Shown here in pieces: positions 32,862-43,804 of a stretch of DNA of 64,000 bases. A model generated the notes under the pieces. It saw only the letters and a program-made list of their open reading frames with translations. It was not told the DNA's origin and did no database searches. Made by a program: the position numbers and the translations under genes. The number at the start of each line of letters is the position of its first letter. The first letter of the stretch is position 1. Origin of the DNA: Schoenoplectus triqueter (lineage: Eukaryota > Streptophyta > Magnoliopsida > Poales > Cyperaceae); NCBI GenBank assembly GCA_964058805.1, contig CAXKVV010000507.1, positions 1-64,000 of the forward strand, written 5' to 3'.

Positions 32862-34271
32862 ATGGAAATTTTAGCCACCCTCGCTATTTCATTTCTCCTC
32901 TATTCACTATACCTTCTCCACAAGTCGTTCCTTTTAAAACGCTCCACAAATTGCTACTTGGTCGACTATGTGTGCTTCAAGCCATCAGCTGATCAGGAAA
33001 TCACCACTCGAAAATGTGGTGAAGTAATAAAGCGCAACAAGAACCTTGGGTTGCCAGAATACAAGTTCCTTCTGAAGGTGATTGTTAACTCAGGCATAGG
33101 TGAAAGAACTTACGGCCCAGGAAACATCCTCGAAGGGCGTGAAGAATCACCGACACTCAATGATGCCATCAAAGAAATGGATGAATTTTTGGATGTATCA
33201 GTTCATGATTTATTTGTGAAAACAAAGATCTCACCACGAGATGTGGATGTCTTGGTGGTTAATATTTCCACCTTCTGCCCTTCCCCTTCCCTTGCATCAC
33301 GAATTGTGCACCGGTACAACATGCGCGAGGATGTGAAGGCATATAATCTGTCTGCCATGGGGTGTAGTGCAACCTTGATAGCCATGGATGTGGTGCAAAA
33401 CATATTCAAATCCAGAAAAAGGACCCTTGCTGTGGTTGTCACGTCAGAAGCTATTAGCCCTAATTGGTACTCCGGCAATGATAAATCAATGATGCTTGGT
33501 AATTGCCTTTTCCGATGTGGTGGGTCTGTCATGCTATTGACAAATGACCCCGCAATGAGTGCTCGAGCCAAGATGAGGCTCAAGTGCATGGTCCGGACTC
33601 ATATTGGTGCAAATGATGATGCGTTCAACAGCGCCGTACAGAAAGAAGATGACATGGGCCGTGTTGGTGTGCACCTTAGCAAGGACCTTCCCAAAGCCGC
33701 GGTGCGTGCTTTTACACAGAACTTGAAGCGTCTTGTGCCTAAGGTCCTCCCATACAGTGAAATAGCACTTCTAGTTTACCACATAGTGAAGCAAAAGTTG
33801 GCACAAGGAAAAGTCAATCCCAGCACAATAGTTGGTCAGATCAATTTCAAGTCCGGGATCGATCACTTTTGCTTGCATACCGGTGGGACTGCAGTGATTA
33901 ATGCTGTGGGATGTGCTCTGAAGCTGAGTGAGTATGATGACGAACCGGCAAGAATGACACTGCACCGATGGGGCAACACATCTGCAAGTAGCATATGGTA
34001 CGTATTGGGGTACATGGAGGCAAAAAAGAGGCTGAAGAAAAAGGATAGAGTGCTTATGATCAGCTTTGGATCAGGTTTCAAGTGCAACAGTTGCCTCTGG
34101 GAGGTAAATAGAGATTTAGGAGATAGAGATGCTTGGGATGATTGTGTCGATGATTATCCCCCACAAAACCTAGTCAACCCATACTTGGAAAAGTTTGGAT
34201 GGATCAATGAAGAGACTGAGGAGACTTTTAACAGGGAGAGGTTGGAGGCTTTTAGAAAAGAGTCGTGGTAA
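32862..34271 (+). CDS. KCS: 3-ketoacyl-CoA synthase, KCS12/19-like (copy 2)
   Basis: A single-exon gene for a 469-residue elongase condensing enzyme of the ER membrane. The first ATG after the TATA-like motif is used. Residues 5-24 form one hydrophobic segment, then RSTNCYLVDYVCFKP. The catalytic Cys168 is in AMGCSAT (the other copies have GMGCSAS). His247 is in VRTHIG, His335 and His339 in HFCLHTGG, His368 and Asn372 in LHRWGNTS. The last block, FKCNSCLWEVNRDL, is intact and the length is normal. Ser257 replaces a cysteine that is present in copies 1 and 3. It resembles copy 3 more than copy 1 over most of the length, by eye. It appears functional. Acyl chain specificity and tissue cannot be judged from sequence. 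Confidence 0.95.
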   Translation: MEILATLAISFLLYSLYLLHKSFLLKRSTNCYLVDYVCFKPSADQEITTRKCGEVIKRNKNLGLPEYKFLLKVIVNSGIGERTYGPGNILEGREESPTLNDAIKEMDEFLDVSVHDLFVKTKISPRDVDVLVVNISTFCPSPSLASRIVHRYNMREDVKAYNLSAMGCSATLIAMDVVQNIFKSRKRTLAVVVTSEAISPNWYSGNDKSMMLGNCLFRCGGSVMLLTNDPAMSARAKMRLKCMVRTHIGANDDAFNSAVQKEDDMGRVGVHLSKDLPKAAVRAFTQNLKRLVPKVLPYSEIALLVYHIVKQKLAQGKVNPSTIVGQINFKSGIDHFCLHTGGTAVINAVGCALKLSEYDDEPARMTLHRWGNTSASSIWYVLGYMEAKKRLKKKDRVLMISFGSGFKCNSCLWEVNRDLGDRDAWDDCVDDYPPQNLVNPYLEKFGWINEETEETFNRERLEAFRKESW

Positions 34272-34682
34272 GAAAATAATGCACAATTTGTGTGTTGTAA
34301 CTTGAAACATGCATTAAGATGAGAAAAAGAAGATGTGTAAACCAGATATTTGTTGTGGTTGTTGTTGGTTTGTTGATATTTGAAAATCTGCCTACTTTTT
34401 TTCTGTTTTCTCAGTTAAAAGTTATTTAAAACAACAGCTTTCAAAATGAACTCTAAAACAAATTTTCTAACGTGTAATTGTTTAACATTTGCTCGGCACA
34501 AAGCGTACAATTTTTCAAGGGAAAATTGTTTATTTATCACTATACAATTTTTAAATTAGAAAATTGTCACTGCAAACTTTCAATTCAATTAAGAGAATTA
34601 TCATTACAAAACTAATTTGTTCTTAAAATTACCACTCCACCTATTTAATCAGAATTAAAAAAAATCTGAAAATTTAAAGATA
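34272..34682. other. 3' flank of KCS copy 2
   Basis: AT-rich, non-coding. It ends at the ATA target copy (34680-34682) of the adjoining CACTA element, only about 400 bp after the stop codon. Confidence 0.5.
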
Positions 34683-34841
34683 CACTACTACGAGAGAAAA
34701 AAAAACTTTGACAATGGTTGTTGATTAAGTTTAATAATGATTATTGAACCGTCAGTAAAGAAAGGTATTAGGAAAACTATTGAAAATTATTGTCAAATAT
34801 GTAGTGTACGTGAGTCAAAACAGATTAATAACAACACAGAA

Positions 34842-37270
34842 CACTACTAAAATATGCAACAAAAGCTTGGATAAAAAGTGAATCAGTTCCATGTGTACCT
34901 CGATGCAATAAGTAAATAGCATGCACTTACCCTTGCCTAAATACCTATGAGACAGAACTGCACGCTACTAAATATCAGTTGCATAGGGCCTATGCCACTA
35001 GCTATGGCGTGCATAAGCTGATAATTGTCAGCTTGGGCTGACGCATGGCACTAGTTTTACTCACCCTGATCCAAACCCAAAGCGGTAGCATGGTTGTCAC
35101 TTGTTTATCTCTTGAGCCTACCCTTGCCATAACTTATTGACGCTATTCTCTGTTTCCCTTTAGAAATTTGATATTTAAAAAAAATTATCATGGTTACTTT
35201 GGTGGTTGCTTGGGTATTTTGGCATGCAAACTTATCGTGTTCATCTCGAGTTGCCAGGGTAATTTGGCGTGCATAATTGTTGTGCTCATCTTATTGAATA
35301 GCTGGGGTGTGTTTCGTGTGTATATCCTTAACATCAATATTGTATATACAATGTATGAAACATTTCATTCCCTCCATTTATTTCCCTTTAAAAAATATTA
35401 TCCCTAAAATAATAACATCCAATGATATCAAATATAATACAAATATCCATTCAGCACAAAGTCTATCTATTTAAAATAGCATTCATCCATACTTGATATA
35501 GTTCATATTGTTCATATATTTCATTCAACTACAAAAGAGTGAGTACCTGAACACTTCCAAAAAGATGGGGCAACTCAGCCTCCAGTTCCAACATATCATC
35601 AAATGTCATCTATCAAACAAAGAGAACCATACCTAATTCTACACAACACCATCCATACTAATTGGTGTTCAAAAAATCAGAACTAAAAGTAAAAATTATG
35701 AAGTAATAAACTTCCCTAGTAAATTCTCCCACTGATACCAACCAAAATATATCATAATTCGTTTCTAACATGCAGTTCTTACCCGATAAGACTATTCAGC
35801 ATGTTTGGATCTGAGCCGGTACTTGAGAACCTGTGATTGAGTCTTAGTTGGATGTTTGATGGATTGTGTTGTCTTATGCATGCTCACTTGTGCACCCACC
35901 TGTGGTGGCTCTTGATTTGCCACTGATTCTCCACTGCCTTGTGCACACTCCTGTTGAGGTGCTTAAGCTGATGATTGAATCTATTTTGAAGTTTGGCCAT
36001 AATTAAATTTGTCATTATGGTTTGTTTGCTGATCATATGTATTAAAATTGTCTAATTGTTAGAACTTTCATATTAGTTAGATATCATATAACTTGATGTT
36101 TTAGTCAAGTGCTAAACTATGTTGTTGTCAGAGAAGATTGATTAGGAACCTAGTTGGATTAATTCTAGGGGATTTCCTATCATGGCATAATTATTTTGTA
36201 AATTCTAATTCTGATTGTGAACCGAATCTCTTGTTATTGAACATAATTTTCTGGTATCGGAATCAGTGCAAACCAGGTACTGATTCAAAAAAGAGAGGAG
36301 AAAACCAAATACTCACATTGAATTGAGGAGCCACCTGGCAAAATCATTGTCTACCTCATGCACATTCAATTGATTATACACTTAGAAAAATACTTTAAAA
36401 TAGACAATTAATAAAGAAAATTTAAACCTTTGTTATCTGACAAGTTATTGAGAGGCATACAACAACCATTCATCCTATACATAACCTACGACAAACAAAA
36501 ATGAGACTAAAGCCCAAATCAAATAGAAAAAAAAGGTATAATGAAGAATAGTAAGATTAGAATGTCCCAATTTACCTTCTTTGTATCGACGATGGCCCCT
36601 CTCTTGGTGCGAGAAGTATTGAAAGTCGGAGAATCGGAGAGTGAAGTTTCTGAAAGGAGGAGAAAGTGAAAAATTGAAGAATCGAGGAGGGAGTGAAAAC
36701 CCTAAGAATGAAATTTATAAAGCGAAATCCCAATCTCATTTGGCGGACTTTACATGGGCAAACTTTTATCCAAAGTTTATCGAGAATGAAAACGATTCCA
36801 GTTCTATGCAATCTTATTTATATGTGAGTTAACTTTATTTATTTCCATTGTATATTCATAGAATAATAGTTATAAAGGTAAAGCATATACTTCTCTGGGG
36901 AACCGGTCGAAATGAGGAGGAATTTTGGATATCCAGCTGTGAACCATATTTGACTATTATTATTATTATTATTTAAATTTTTATAACTTGTAATAGCTTG
37001 TGTATTTTGCCTCAGTGGCATCGAAGGATGAAAAATAAATATTTATTTATGCGGGAATAATGGTAGCTTCTTCTGAAAATTAGTTGCTTGGGTAGATATT
37101 TTACAGTGGCATCGAAAAATAATTTGCTTGTGGCATGCATCGGTAATGGCATGGTCACACCCATGATATTCATTTAATTATGAAGCCTTGATTTTTAAAT
37201 AGTATGGGTCTTCAAATATGCAAGCTATTGTCATGTACTACCCAAGCAAGTGCGGCATATTCTAGTAGTG
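34842..37270 (-). mobile_element. CACTA element (inner), 2.4 kb, with remnant exons
   Basis: The ends are CACTACTAAAATATGC and, inverted, CACTACTAGAATATGC. The flanking triplets GAA / AAA match at two of three positions. Both subterminal regions contain repeated TGGCATGC / GGCGTGCAT motifs. On the minus strand there is a promoter-like CTTTATAAATT (~36718), a TC-rich leader, and a donor-like AAG|GTAAAT (~36588). Short exon-like pieces follow, for example NVHEVDNDFARWLLNS (~36360-36310), MTFDDMLELEAELPHLFGSV (~35610-35550), and a stretch ending KTQSQVLKYRLRSKHAE and a stop (~35800). These do not match TNP2. They could be a second CACTA gene or a captured host gene. Confidence 0.6.
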
Positions 37271-37525
37271 AAACTAGGATTTTGCAACGGTTATTACGCG
37301 GAAACCGTTGTTAAATAAGGCTTTAGCAATGGTTTCCACACAACAGCCATTGCTAAACACATGATTAACAACAGTTTTCACTCATGATTAACACATAATT
37401 ACGTTGAAACCTGTGAAATTTATTTAAATAGTTATGTAGCAACGGATTTTAAGTTGGAGCCGTTGCAAAATCTCATTTTTTTTAAGTCAAATAATGTTCT
37501 GTAGCAGTTTTCTGATGGAACTGAT

Positions 37526-37563
37526 GTTAAATATATATATATAGAGAGAGAGAGAGAGTTATA
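37526..37563. repeat. (TA)n(AG)n microsatellite at the MITE edge
   Basis: A TA run followed by an AG run lies directly left of the palindromic MITE. A further (TA)n run lies directly right of it (37976-37994). Confidence 0.85.
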
Positions 37564-37975
37564 GAGTGGAGATAGCGTGAGCTTAAGCTCACGGAGGCCT
37601 TCCGTGAGCTTAACTCAAAAAACATATTAAATCATCTCGAAATTTTAATTTATCATTCTCATTAAATTCTTTATATAAAAATCTCATGGGATGCAAAAAT
37701 TTAGAGCGTTTTGAGTTTTTTAAGTCACCGTTTTTAATTTTTTAAAATGATGTTCAAGTATTGAATATATTATTATTATTTTTAGAGCTGATTTTCAAAA
37801 ATTAAAAACGATGACTTAAAAAGCTCAAAACGCTCCAAATTTTTGCATCCCATGAGATTTTCATATAAAGAATTTAATGAGAATGATAAATTAAAATTTT
37901 GAGATGATTTAATATATTTTTTGAGTTAAGCTCACGGAAGGCCTCCGTGAGCTTAAGCTCACGCTATCTCCACTC
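37564..37975. mobile_element. Palindromic MITE, family A, copy 2
   Basis: A 412-bp near-perfect hairpin starting GAGTGGAGATAGCGTGAGC and ending with its reverse complement. The inner GTGAGCTTAAGCTCAC palindrome is present at both ends. It is homologous to 18679-19088 over its full length and again sits in a (TA)n context. It is inserted in the right part of the outer CACTA element. Confidence 0.85.
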
Positions 37976-38836
37976 TATATATATATATATATATTAAAAA
38001 ATATTTGTTTCTCGGTTGCTAGCCCAGATTGCTAGCATACATAATTTTTTCATAAATCATAATACAAACAACTAAATTATATACAACATCACATACATAC
38101 ATCACAAACAATTAACATATATATGCATCACATATTATATATTTAATAATATACTATATTATTCACTAATCAACAACTATTATTATCTCAGCAGATCAAA
38201 ATCAAAAAATATTATTTATGATAATATATAACTAACTATATAGAAAAATACTATCATCTACTAATTAAGAACTAAAAGTATAAAATTTTAAATATACCAT
38301 AATAGTAAAATTCCTAAAGAGAGGGAAGGGGATCAAAGAGATCAACGGCAATCTTGAAGAAAAGGGGATCAAAAAGGTAGCTTCAATTTGAACAGCAAGG
38401 AGAAATCGAGCTAGGAGAGGCGTAGTCAGAGAAGAAGAGGAAAGGAGAAGAGAAAAGAATAGGAGAAGGATAAATTATCGAAACCCATAGGATTTTATAA
38501 AAACACATTTAACAATGTTTCTTTATTAGAAACATTGTTAAAGCCCCTATTTAGCAACGATTTTAGGTGAAAACTGTTGTTAAATCCTTTCACAATAATT
38601 CTGAAGTGGAACCGTTGTTAAATACTTTTGCAACAGTTTACTCTAAAAATCATTATTAAATAGGAGAGAGAAAGAAATCTCTATTATATTATAGTTTTAA
38701 CAACATCTCTTTTTAGAAAACCGTTATAAAAAATATTCTTCAATATTTAAGAATTGCCACTCAGCTCTTTTAGCAACAGTTAGTACTTAAAATCATAATT
38801 AAATGGATGTTGTCTAACCTTCATTCTGTTATAGTG

Positions 38837-39525
38837 ATACCAACAATACATTTCTCCTCCTCTACTTCTCTTCTACATGGTGAAATCCCAAACTAGCTAA
38901 AACAACTCCATCAAGTCGATCACAGTAATTTGTTCCATTAGCAAACTTGTACAAATTTCGAACGAAAGATTGATTCTCGTAGGTTACGGAACTGCAATAA
39001 GATGGCACAAAACTGGGATCATGGATATCCGTTCCTAAATTTTTTTAAACGTTATCAGTGTCATGTGTTGAGAATAGTAAACTCCAAGTTCCGATCCTGA
39101 AGGATTAAGAGTTCGGAAATCCGATCACCTTGAGATACCCCCATGTCGAACCTGAAGAAGCAGCATAAGGATGAGCGAGTACCAAAGGTAAAGTTCGAGA
39201 TGGGCCAGAGCTTAACAGCTCGGGAACATCAGGAAGCTCGAGATGAACTCGAGATAGATAACGTAGGATATTTCTGACATCCGACGCATGTATCAGAGAT
39301 AGCTGATGGAAGCAGCAGTGGAATTGACAGAAGTGTGGCTAGACAATTAATGTCACTATATAGCTAGGATAGTTAGGATCAAATTGATTGTATAAGATTG
39401 CAGGTACATTAATGACACTGAGCACTACAAATAGAGGAGTAATGCAGTGTATTTGTCCATGACACTGACCACTCATAGGCTCGGGTTATATTTGTCCATG
39501 TCGTATTGTATTGCATCTATACCAT
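38837..39525. other. Intergenic stretch, possible LTR remnant
   Basis: From about 39060 to 39480 the sequence is GC-richer, has CTCGAGATGAACTCGAGA-type motifs and a TATA-like ACAAATAGAGG at 39427. This resembles part of a gypsy-type LTR, but no TG/CA ends or internal domains were found. Confidence 0.35.
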
Positions 39526-40275
39526 ATCATATCATATCATATATTATTATATCATGTTTATATGTCATATTATATTATATGTATACCATATCATATCATA
39601 TATTATTATATCATGTTTATATGTCATATTATATTGTATTTATACCATATCATATCATATGTTATTATATTATATCATATTATTATATCGTATTATATTA
39701 TATTATCGTGTTATTATATATCTTGTATTATGTTATATTATAATATATTTTATTGCATCATATTTCATATTATTGTATTATATTGTACTATTTTATATTA
39801 TTGTATCACATTATATCTCCTCATATTATATTATATCATATGATATTATATTATCATATCATATTATATAGTCATGTTGTATTATATTATTATATCATTA
39901 TTATCATTTTATTATAACATGTTATATTATCATATTGTGTCATATTATATTATATTATATTACATACTATATCATATTATATTATATTTTATCATATCAT
40001 ATTTATATATTTTCATTATATCATACCATAGTTGTATTATGTCATATTATATTGTATCATATTATTATATCATGTTTATATTGTATCATACCATAATTAT
40101 ATTATATTTTTATCATATTATTTTATATTATTATATTCATACCATATTATATTATATTTCATTATAGAATGTTTATATTATTTATCATCAATTATATATA
40201 TATATCACTTTATGTATATTAATATGTATAAAATATATATATAATATCTATCTAATATATTATATTATTTAGATA
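39526..40275. repeat. AT satellite of ATATC/ATATT pentamers
   Basis: About 750 bp of degenerate pentameric repeats (CATAT, TATCA, ATATT), including a longer internal unit near 39529-39660 (ATATTATTATATCATGTTTA then 'TATGTCATATTATATT'). It generates several long isoleucine/tyrosine-rich ORFs that are artefacts of the repeat. Confidence 0.9.
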
Positions 40276-42322
40276 TATTTTATTATATTAAATCTCAAAG
40301 TCAAAGTATTTTTATTCTAGAAAATACTATAAGAAATATAGAGTTTTTAAAAATTGTATAAGTACGTTGCTGACATTTGTCATCTCCTACTCTTGTTGGA
40401 ACTTGGTACGTTCACAAAAAGTGGCTGTAAATTTGGGTTAATTTGGATCTTAAGAGGGCATCCAAATGAACCATTTTCATCATTATTATATTAATTTCGG
40501 AATTTTCTTTTATGGTTATTGGTCCAGAATTTAGCTTTATTCCTTGACATCCTAGGCCAAGACCCAGATGCTCTTTATTTTGTTTGCTGGGCTCTGCTTT
40601 GAACCTTTTAATGTTTTCTTTTTCATTATTATTTTTAGATGGGCAGCCTTCATATTTTCTGTGGGTTAATTAAATCTTCCCAGGCCATCTTTTTTTTGAA
40701 GTTTATTCTTTGTCAGTTGGGCCACAGTTCTTCTTTCTCTTTTGTTTGGGCTAAATTAAAGTGCTTTTCTTTATTCTTCTTGTTGGCTGGGTCATATTCC
40801 CCGTTACTTCAAACTGGAGCTGAAATGCTTCAATATTTGTGTCCATGATATCTTCTCTGAGTTTTTTTCCATTTGCTTCAAGATACGTGCATAGTGGCTC
40901 ATCAGATGATTCTAACCCCTGATCGGAAATCAGCCGGCATGATTAGAATCGCCTTGCCACCAGTATCTCGACTGTGGTTTGATTGTGAATATCGTTACGG
41001 TGCTGAGATGAACTCTTTCCGTTTTTTATTCAATTCTTTGCTATTTTTGCATAATTCTTGGTTCGGTGGCCGTGTTTGTTAACCTTGATTACTTTGGTGC
41101 TTAACCTATGTCCCTGTACCGAAATGTAATGTTGGGTACTGGCTTCTAAAAGAAATGTTTCATTAGCATGATTATCACATTATATCTTGATGTCAATTAT
41201 GTTGATAGTGTATATCACTTGATCTATATTGTGATAAGAGCACTGTCATGTTGATCCTTTCTCTTAACTGCCAAGACTAATTAGATTTTTCCCTTTTGAC
41301 TCTGTGCTTTAATGGGATGCACATTTCTGTATTTATTCAGAGTCGAAAATGGATTTGAATGTGTAACTGAAATATGTTTATATGATTGATCAATACACAC
41401 TGAAATCATTCTTTTCACTTTAGTCTAGGCAGTTAATTCTATAGTCAATGCCTTAGAAATTATTTAAATGAATTTGGTACTGCCTATATTTATGAGGCTT
41501 TTTTTTATTGGCTGTACCAAATCCATTATCTCATCAAGCAAATTTGAATATAGTTTAATCTCTTTCACAATATAGTTTAAGTGGAGATGGGAGGATTACG
41601 AAAATCCTTCGACCACCCTTAATTACCCCGATTATGTTGTATTAGAATCTTTCCTTGTTTTGTTTAAGTGGAGGATAACGAAAATCCTTCGACTAATCCA
41701 TTTATTAGTATATTTTGTAAGCCCGTCTTTTATATTTTAATGCTTAAATAGAAATGTAGGACTAAAGAAATTACAAAGGCATAAACAAGATACAGAGAAC
41801 AGACGGCAGAATAAAAGAAACTTCTAAGCTTTTTAATACTAAGAGTAGAGAGCATGCTTCTTATCTTCTCTTTGAGCTCAGGTTTATATCCTCTCCTTTG
41901 TCAAATCATTAGATTTAACTATTGCCTCAGATCTAAGCCATTAACCTTTCATTGCTCATATTTAAGTAATTGCATATAAGTGAAACTATAATAATAATTT
42001 ATATATTTTTTAAAAAGAGTAAGGACTAAAAAAAAAAGAAAGTTCTCATCCAGAATCAGGCCTTGACATAGGCTTATAACCAAATATCTGGTTCCTGAGC
42101 CACATGCTTTGGAGATATGACATGCGAAAATGCAATCCAGAAGAAAGTGAGGAAGTACTGATCTGATCCAAAAAGGGAATAGTAATACTCAATGAAACTT
42201 GAACCATAAAAGCAAATTTGAGATAATAAACTTTGGTTTCATCTCAGTTAGATTTGAGTTCATCAATAAAAATGAACTATATTTTTTTTTAGAATCATCA
42301 ACTCTTTTTGCATCCTAACTAT

Positions 42323-42326
<4 letters not shown>
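40276..42326. other. Intergenic stretch with a GC-richer part
   Basis: The part from 40380 to 41160 is less AT-rich and contains an open stretch (40873-41082), but I recognise no protein family. It could be a gene fragment or a transposon interior. The rest is AT-rich without features. A GGAGGATTACGAAAATCCTT module occurs twice, near 41590 and 41672. Confidence 0.35.

Positions 42327-42362
<36 letters not shown>
42327..42362. repeat. (TA)n microsatellite
   Basis: A pure TA run directly left of the palindromic MITE of family B. A (CT)n(TA)n run (42763-42812) borders its right side. Confidence 0.9.
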
Positions 42363-42365
<3 letters not shown>

Positions 42366-42758
42366 TAATGCTATGGTGCTTCGCGAAGCAAAAAATCTTT
42401 TGTGTTTCGCGTCCGTATCTCGAATTTAAAAGTTCAAACAGCCGATCCAAACCATTGAACATCATCTTCATATTGAAATATCCTTGGAGATCAAATTTTA
42501 TATTTTTTTGAATTTTTTTGATATTTTTTAGATGGGTACAAAGTTTGTTGATCTAAAGATTTCTGCACCATCTAAAACAAGCGACTTTGTACCCATCTAA
42601 AAAATATCAAAAAAATTTAAAAAAATATAAAATTTGATCTTCAAGGATATTTCAATATGAAGATGATGCTCAACGGTTTGGATCGGCCATTTAAACTTTT
42701 AAATTCGAGATACGGACGCGAAGCACAATTTTTTTTTTTTACTTCGCGAAGCACCATA

Positions 42759-42767
<9 letters not shown>
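42363..42767. mobile_element. Palindromic MITE, family B
   Basis: A roughly 405-bp full-length hairpin. It starts GAGTAATGCTATGGTGC and ends with the inverse GCACCATAGCAT. Near each end is the palindrome CTTCGCGAAG. The arms share CGTCCGTATCTCGAATTT and 'TTTGTACCCATCTAAAAAATAT'. The sequence is unrelated to family A, but the design is the same: GAGT(A/G)-like ends, a subterminal palindrome and (TA)n flanks. It has no coding capacity. Confidence 0.85.
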
Positions 42768-42811
<44 letters not shown>

Positions 42812-42812
42812 G

Positions 42813-43030
42813 TTAGATTATTGTGAAAACGTTTGCATTTCGAGCCCAAGTGCATACGGCTCAAATTTTATCGTAACACGTCTGAAATTCAAAATCATCA
42901 TTCTCATTAAATTTTTCATATCAAAATATTGGGGGATACAAAAATTTGGGGTATTTCGAGTTTTCTAAGTATTTGTTTTGGATTTTTAAAAATCAGCAAT
43001 AATAATTTAATATTTTATTATTATTTTAGT
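42813..43030. mobile_element. Half of a palindromic MITE (family A-like)
   Basis: Directly after the (CT)n(TA)n tract comes a single arm resembling family A in layout: 'AAAATCATCATTCTCATTAAATTTTTCATAT', then GGGGGATACAAAAATTTGGGG and TTTCGAGTTTTCTAAGTA. The second arm is missing. Probably a truncated third lineage. Confidence 0.45.
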
Positions 43031-43804
43031 GCAGAGATAAGTAGAATTGTATAAGAGATATTGTGTGATGTATAGTGTGAGAGATGTTTAGTATTTAAGA
43101 TTAGTTAATTAGTCAATTAATTCATAAGTACTGAATTGAATAATACAAATGCACATAATAAAAAAGAAAAAATATTTCTAGCTCATAATCCAAATATATT
43201 TCTAACAAGGTTGTAAGATCTAATGGTAGCATCATCCATTGTTGAAGCTCCTCTCCTCCTGCCAATAAAAGTGAAAACAATTGAATAAAAGTACAGCAAT
43301 GCAAAAATTTGACAATAGCTAAAACAAATAAAATCAAATTTAACCTCTTTGTGCTTGGATCATGATTCGTAGCAGCCATTGGACCTGTGGAAATTGGTTG
43401 TTTGCATGTCCTTTGTTGATGTCCGAACTGCTTGCACCTCTTACATTTATGTATAATTATTTGGTGGTAATGGCAAAATTAAACACTACAAGAGTTTAGA
43501 ATGGTAATTTTCAAAGTTGATTTTTTGCAATGATATTTTTCAAAATGGACAGTTTTGTAGTGGCAATTATCCAATTTTCCCTTTAATCTATATTGTGATA
43601 AGTAGAATTGTATAAGTTGAGATAAGTAGAATTATACAGGAGATATTGTGTGATGTATAGTGTGAGAGATGTTTAATATTTAAGATTAGTTAATTAGTCA
43701 ATTAGTCTATAAATAGAGACTTAGTCATTATAATCAAATCAATCCAAGATAATAAAAAATTGTTCTCACTTCTCTCCATTCCCCTCTCATCACTAATCCT
43801 AACA
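43031..43804. repeat. LTR fragments (direct repeat) around a MULE C-terminal remnant
   Basis: About 95 bp starting AGATAAGTAGAATTGTATAA is repeated at 43036-43130 and 43621-43715. The second copy continues through a TATA-like CTATAAATAGAG (43709) to an LTR-like end CTAACA (43803). Between them, on the minus strand at about 43460-43370, is KCKRCKQFGHQQRTC, a CCHC knuckle of the form found at the C-terminus of MULE transposases. A mini-CACTA-like CACTACAAGAG...TTTTGTAGTG lies at 43484-43562. Confidence 0.5.

Larger units (their letters stand above)
34683..38836. mobile_element. CACTA element (outer), split by a second CACTA
   Basis: The left end CACTACTACGAGAG and the right end, inverted, CACTATAACAGAATG are both flanked by ATA (34680-34682 and 38837-38839), the 3-bp duplication expected for CACTA. 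Subterminal modules 'ACAATGGTTGTTGATTAA' / 'AACCGTTGTTAAAT' lie inside both ends. When the nested CACTA (34842-37270) and MITE (37564-37975) are set aside, the element is about 1.3 kb and non-coding. A GA-rich block at 38330-38480 may be the leader of its former gene. Confidence 0.7.

Noticed and set aside
39447..40244. Several ORFs rich in Ile, Tyr and His
   Set aside because: Products of the pentameric AT satellite. Low complexity, no biological protein expected.
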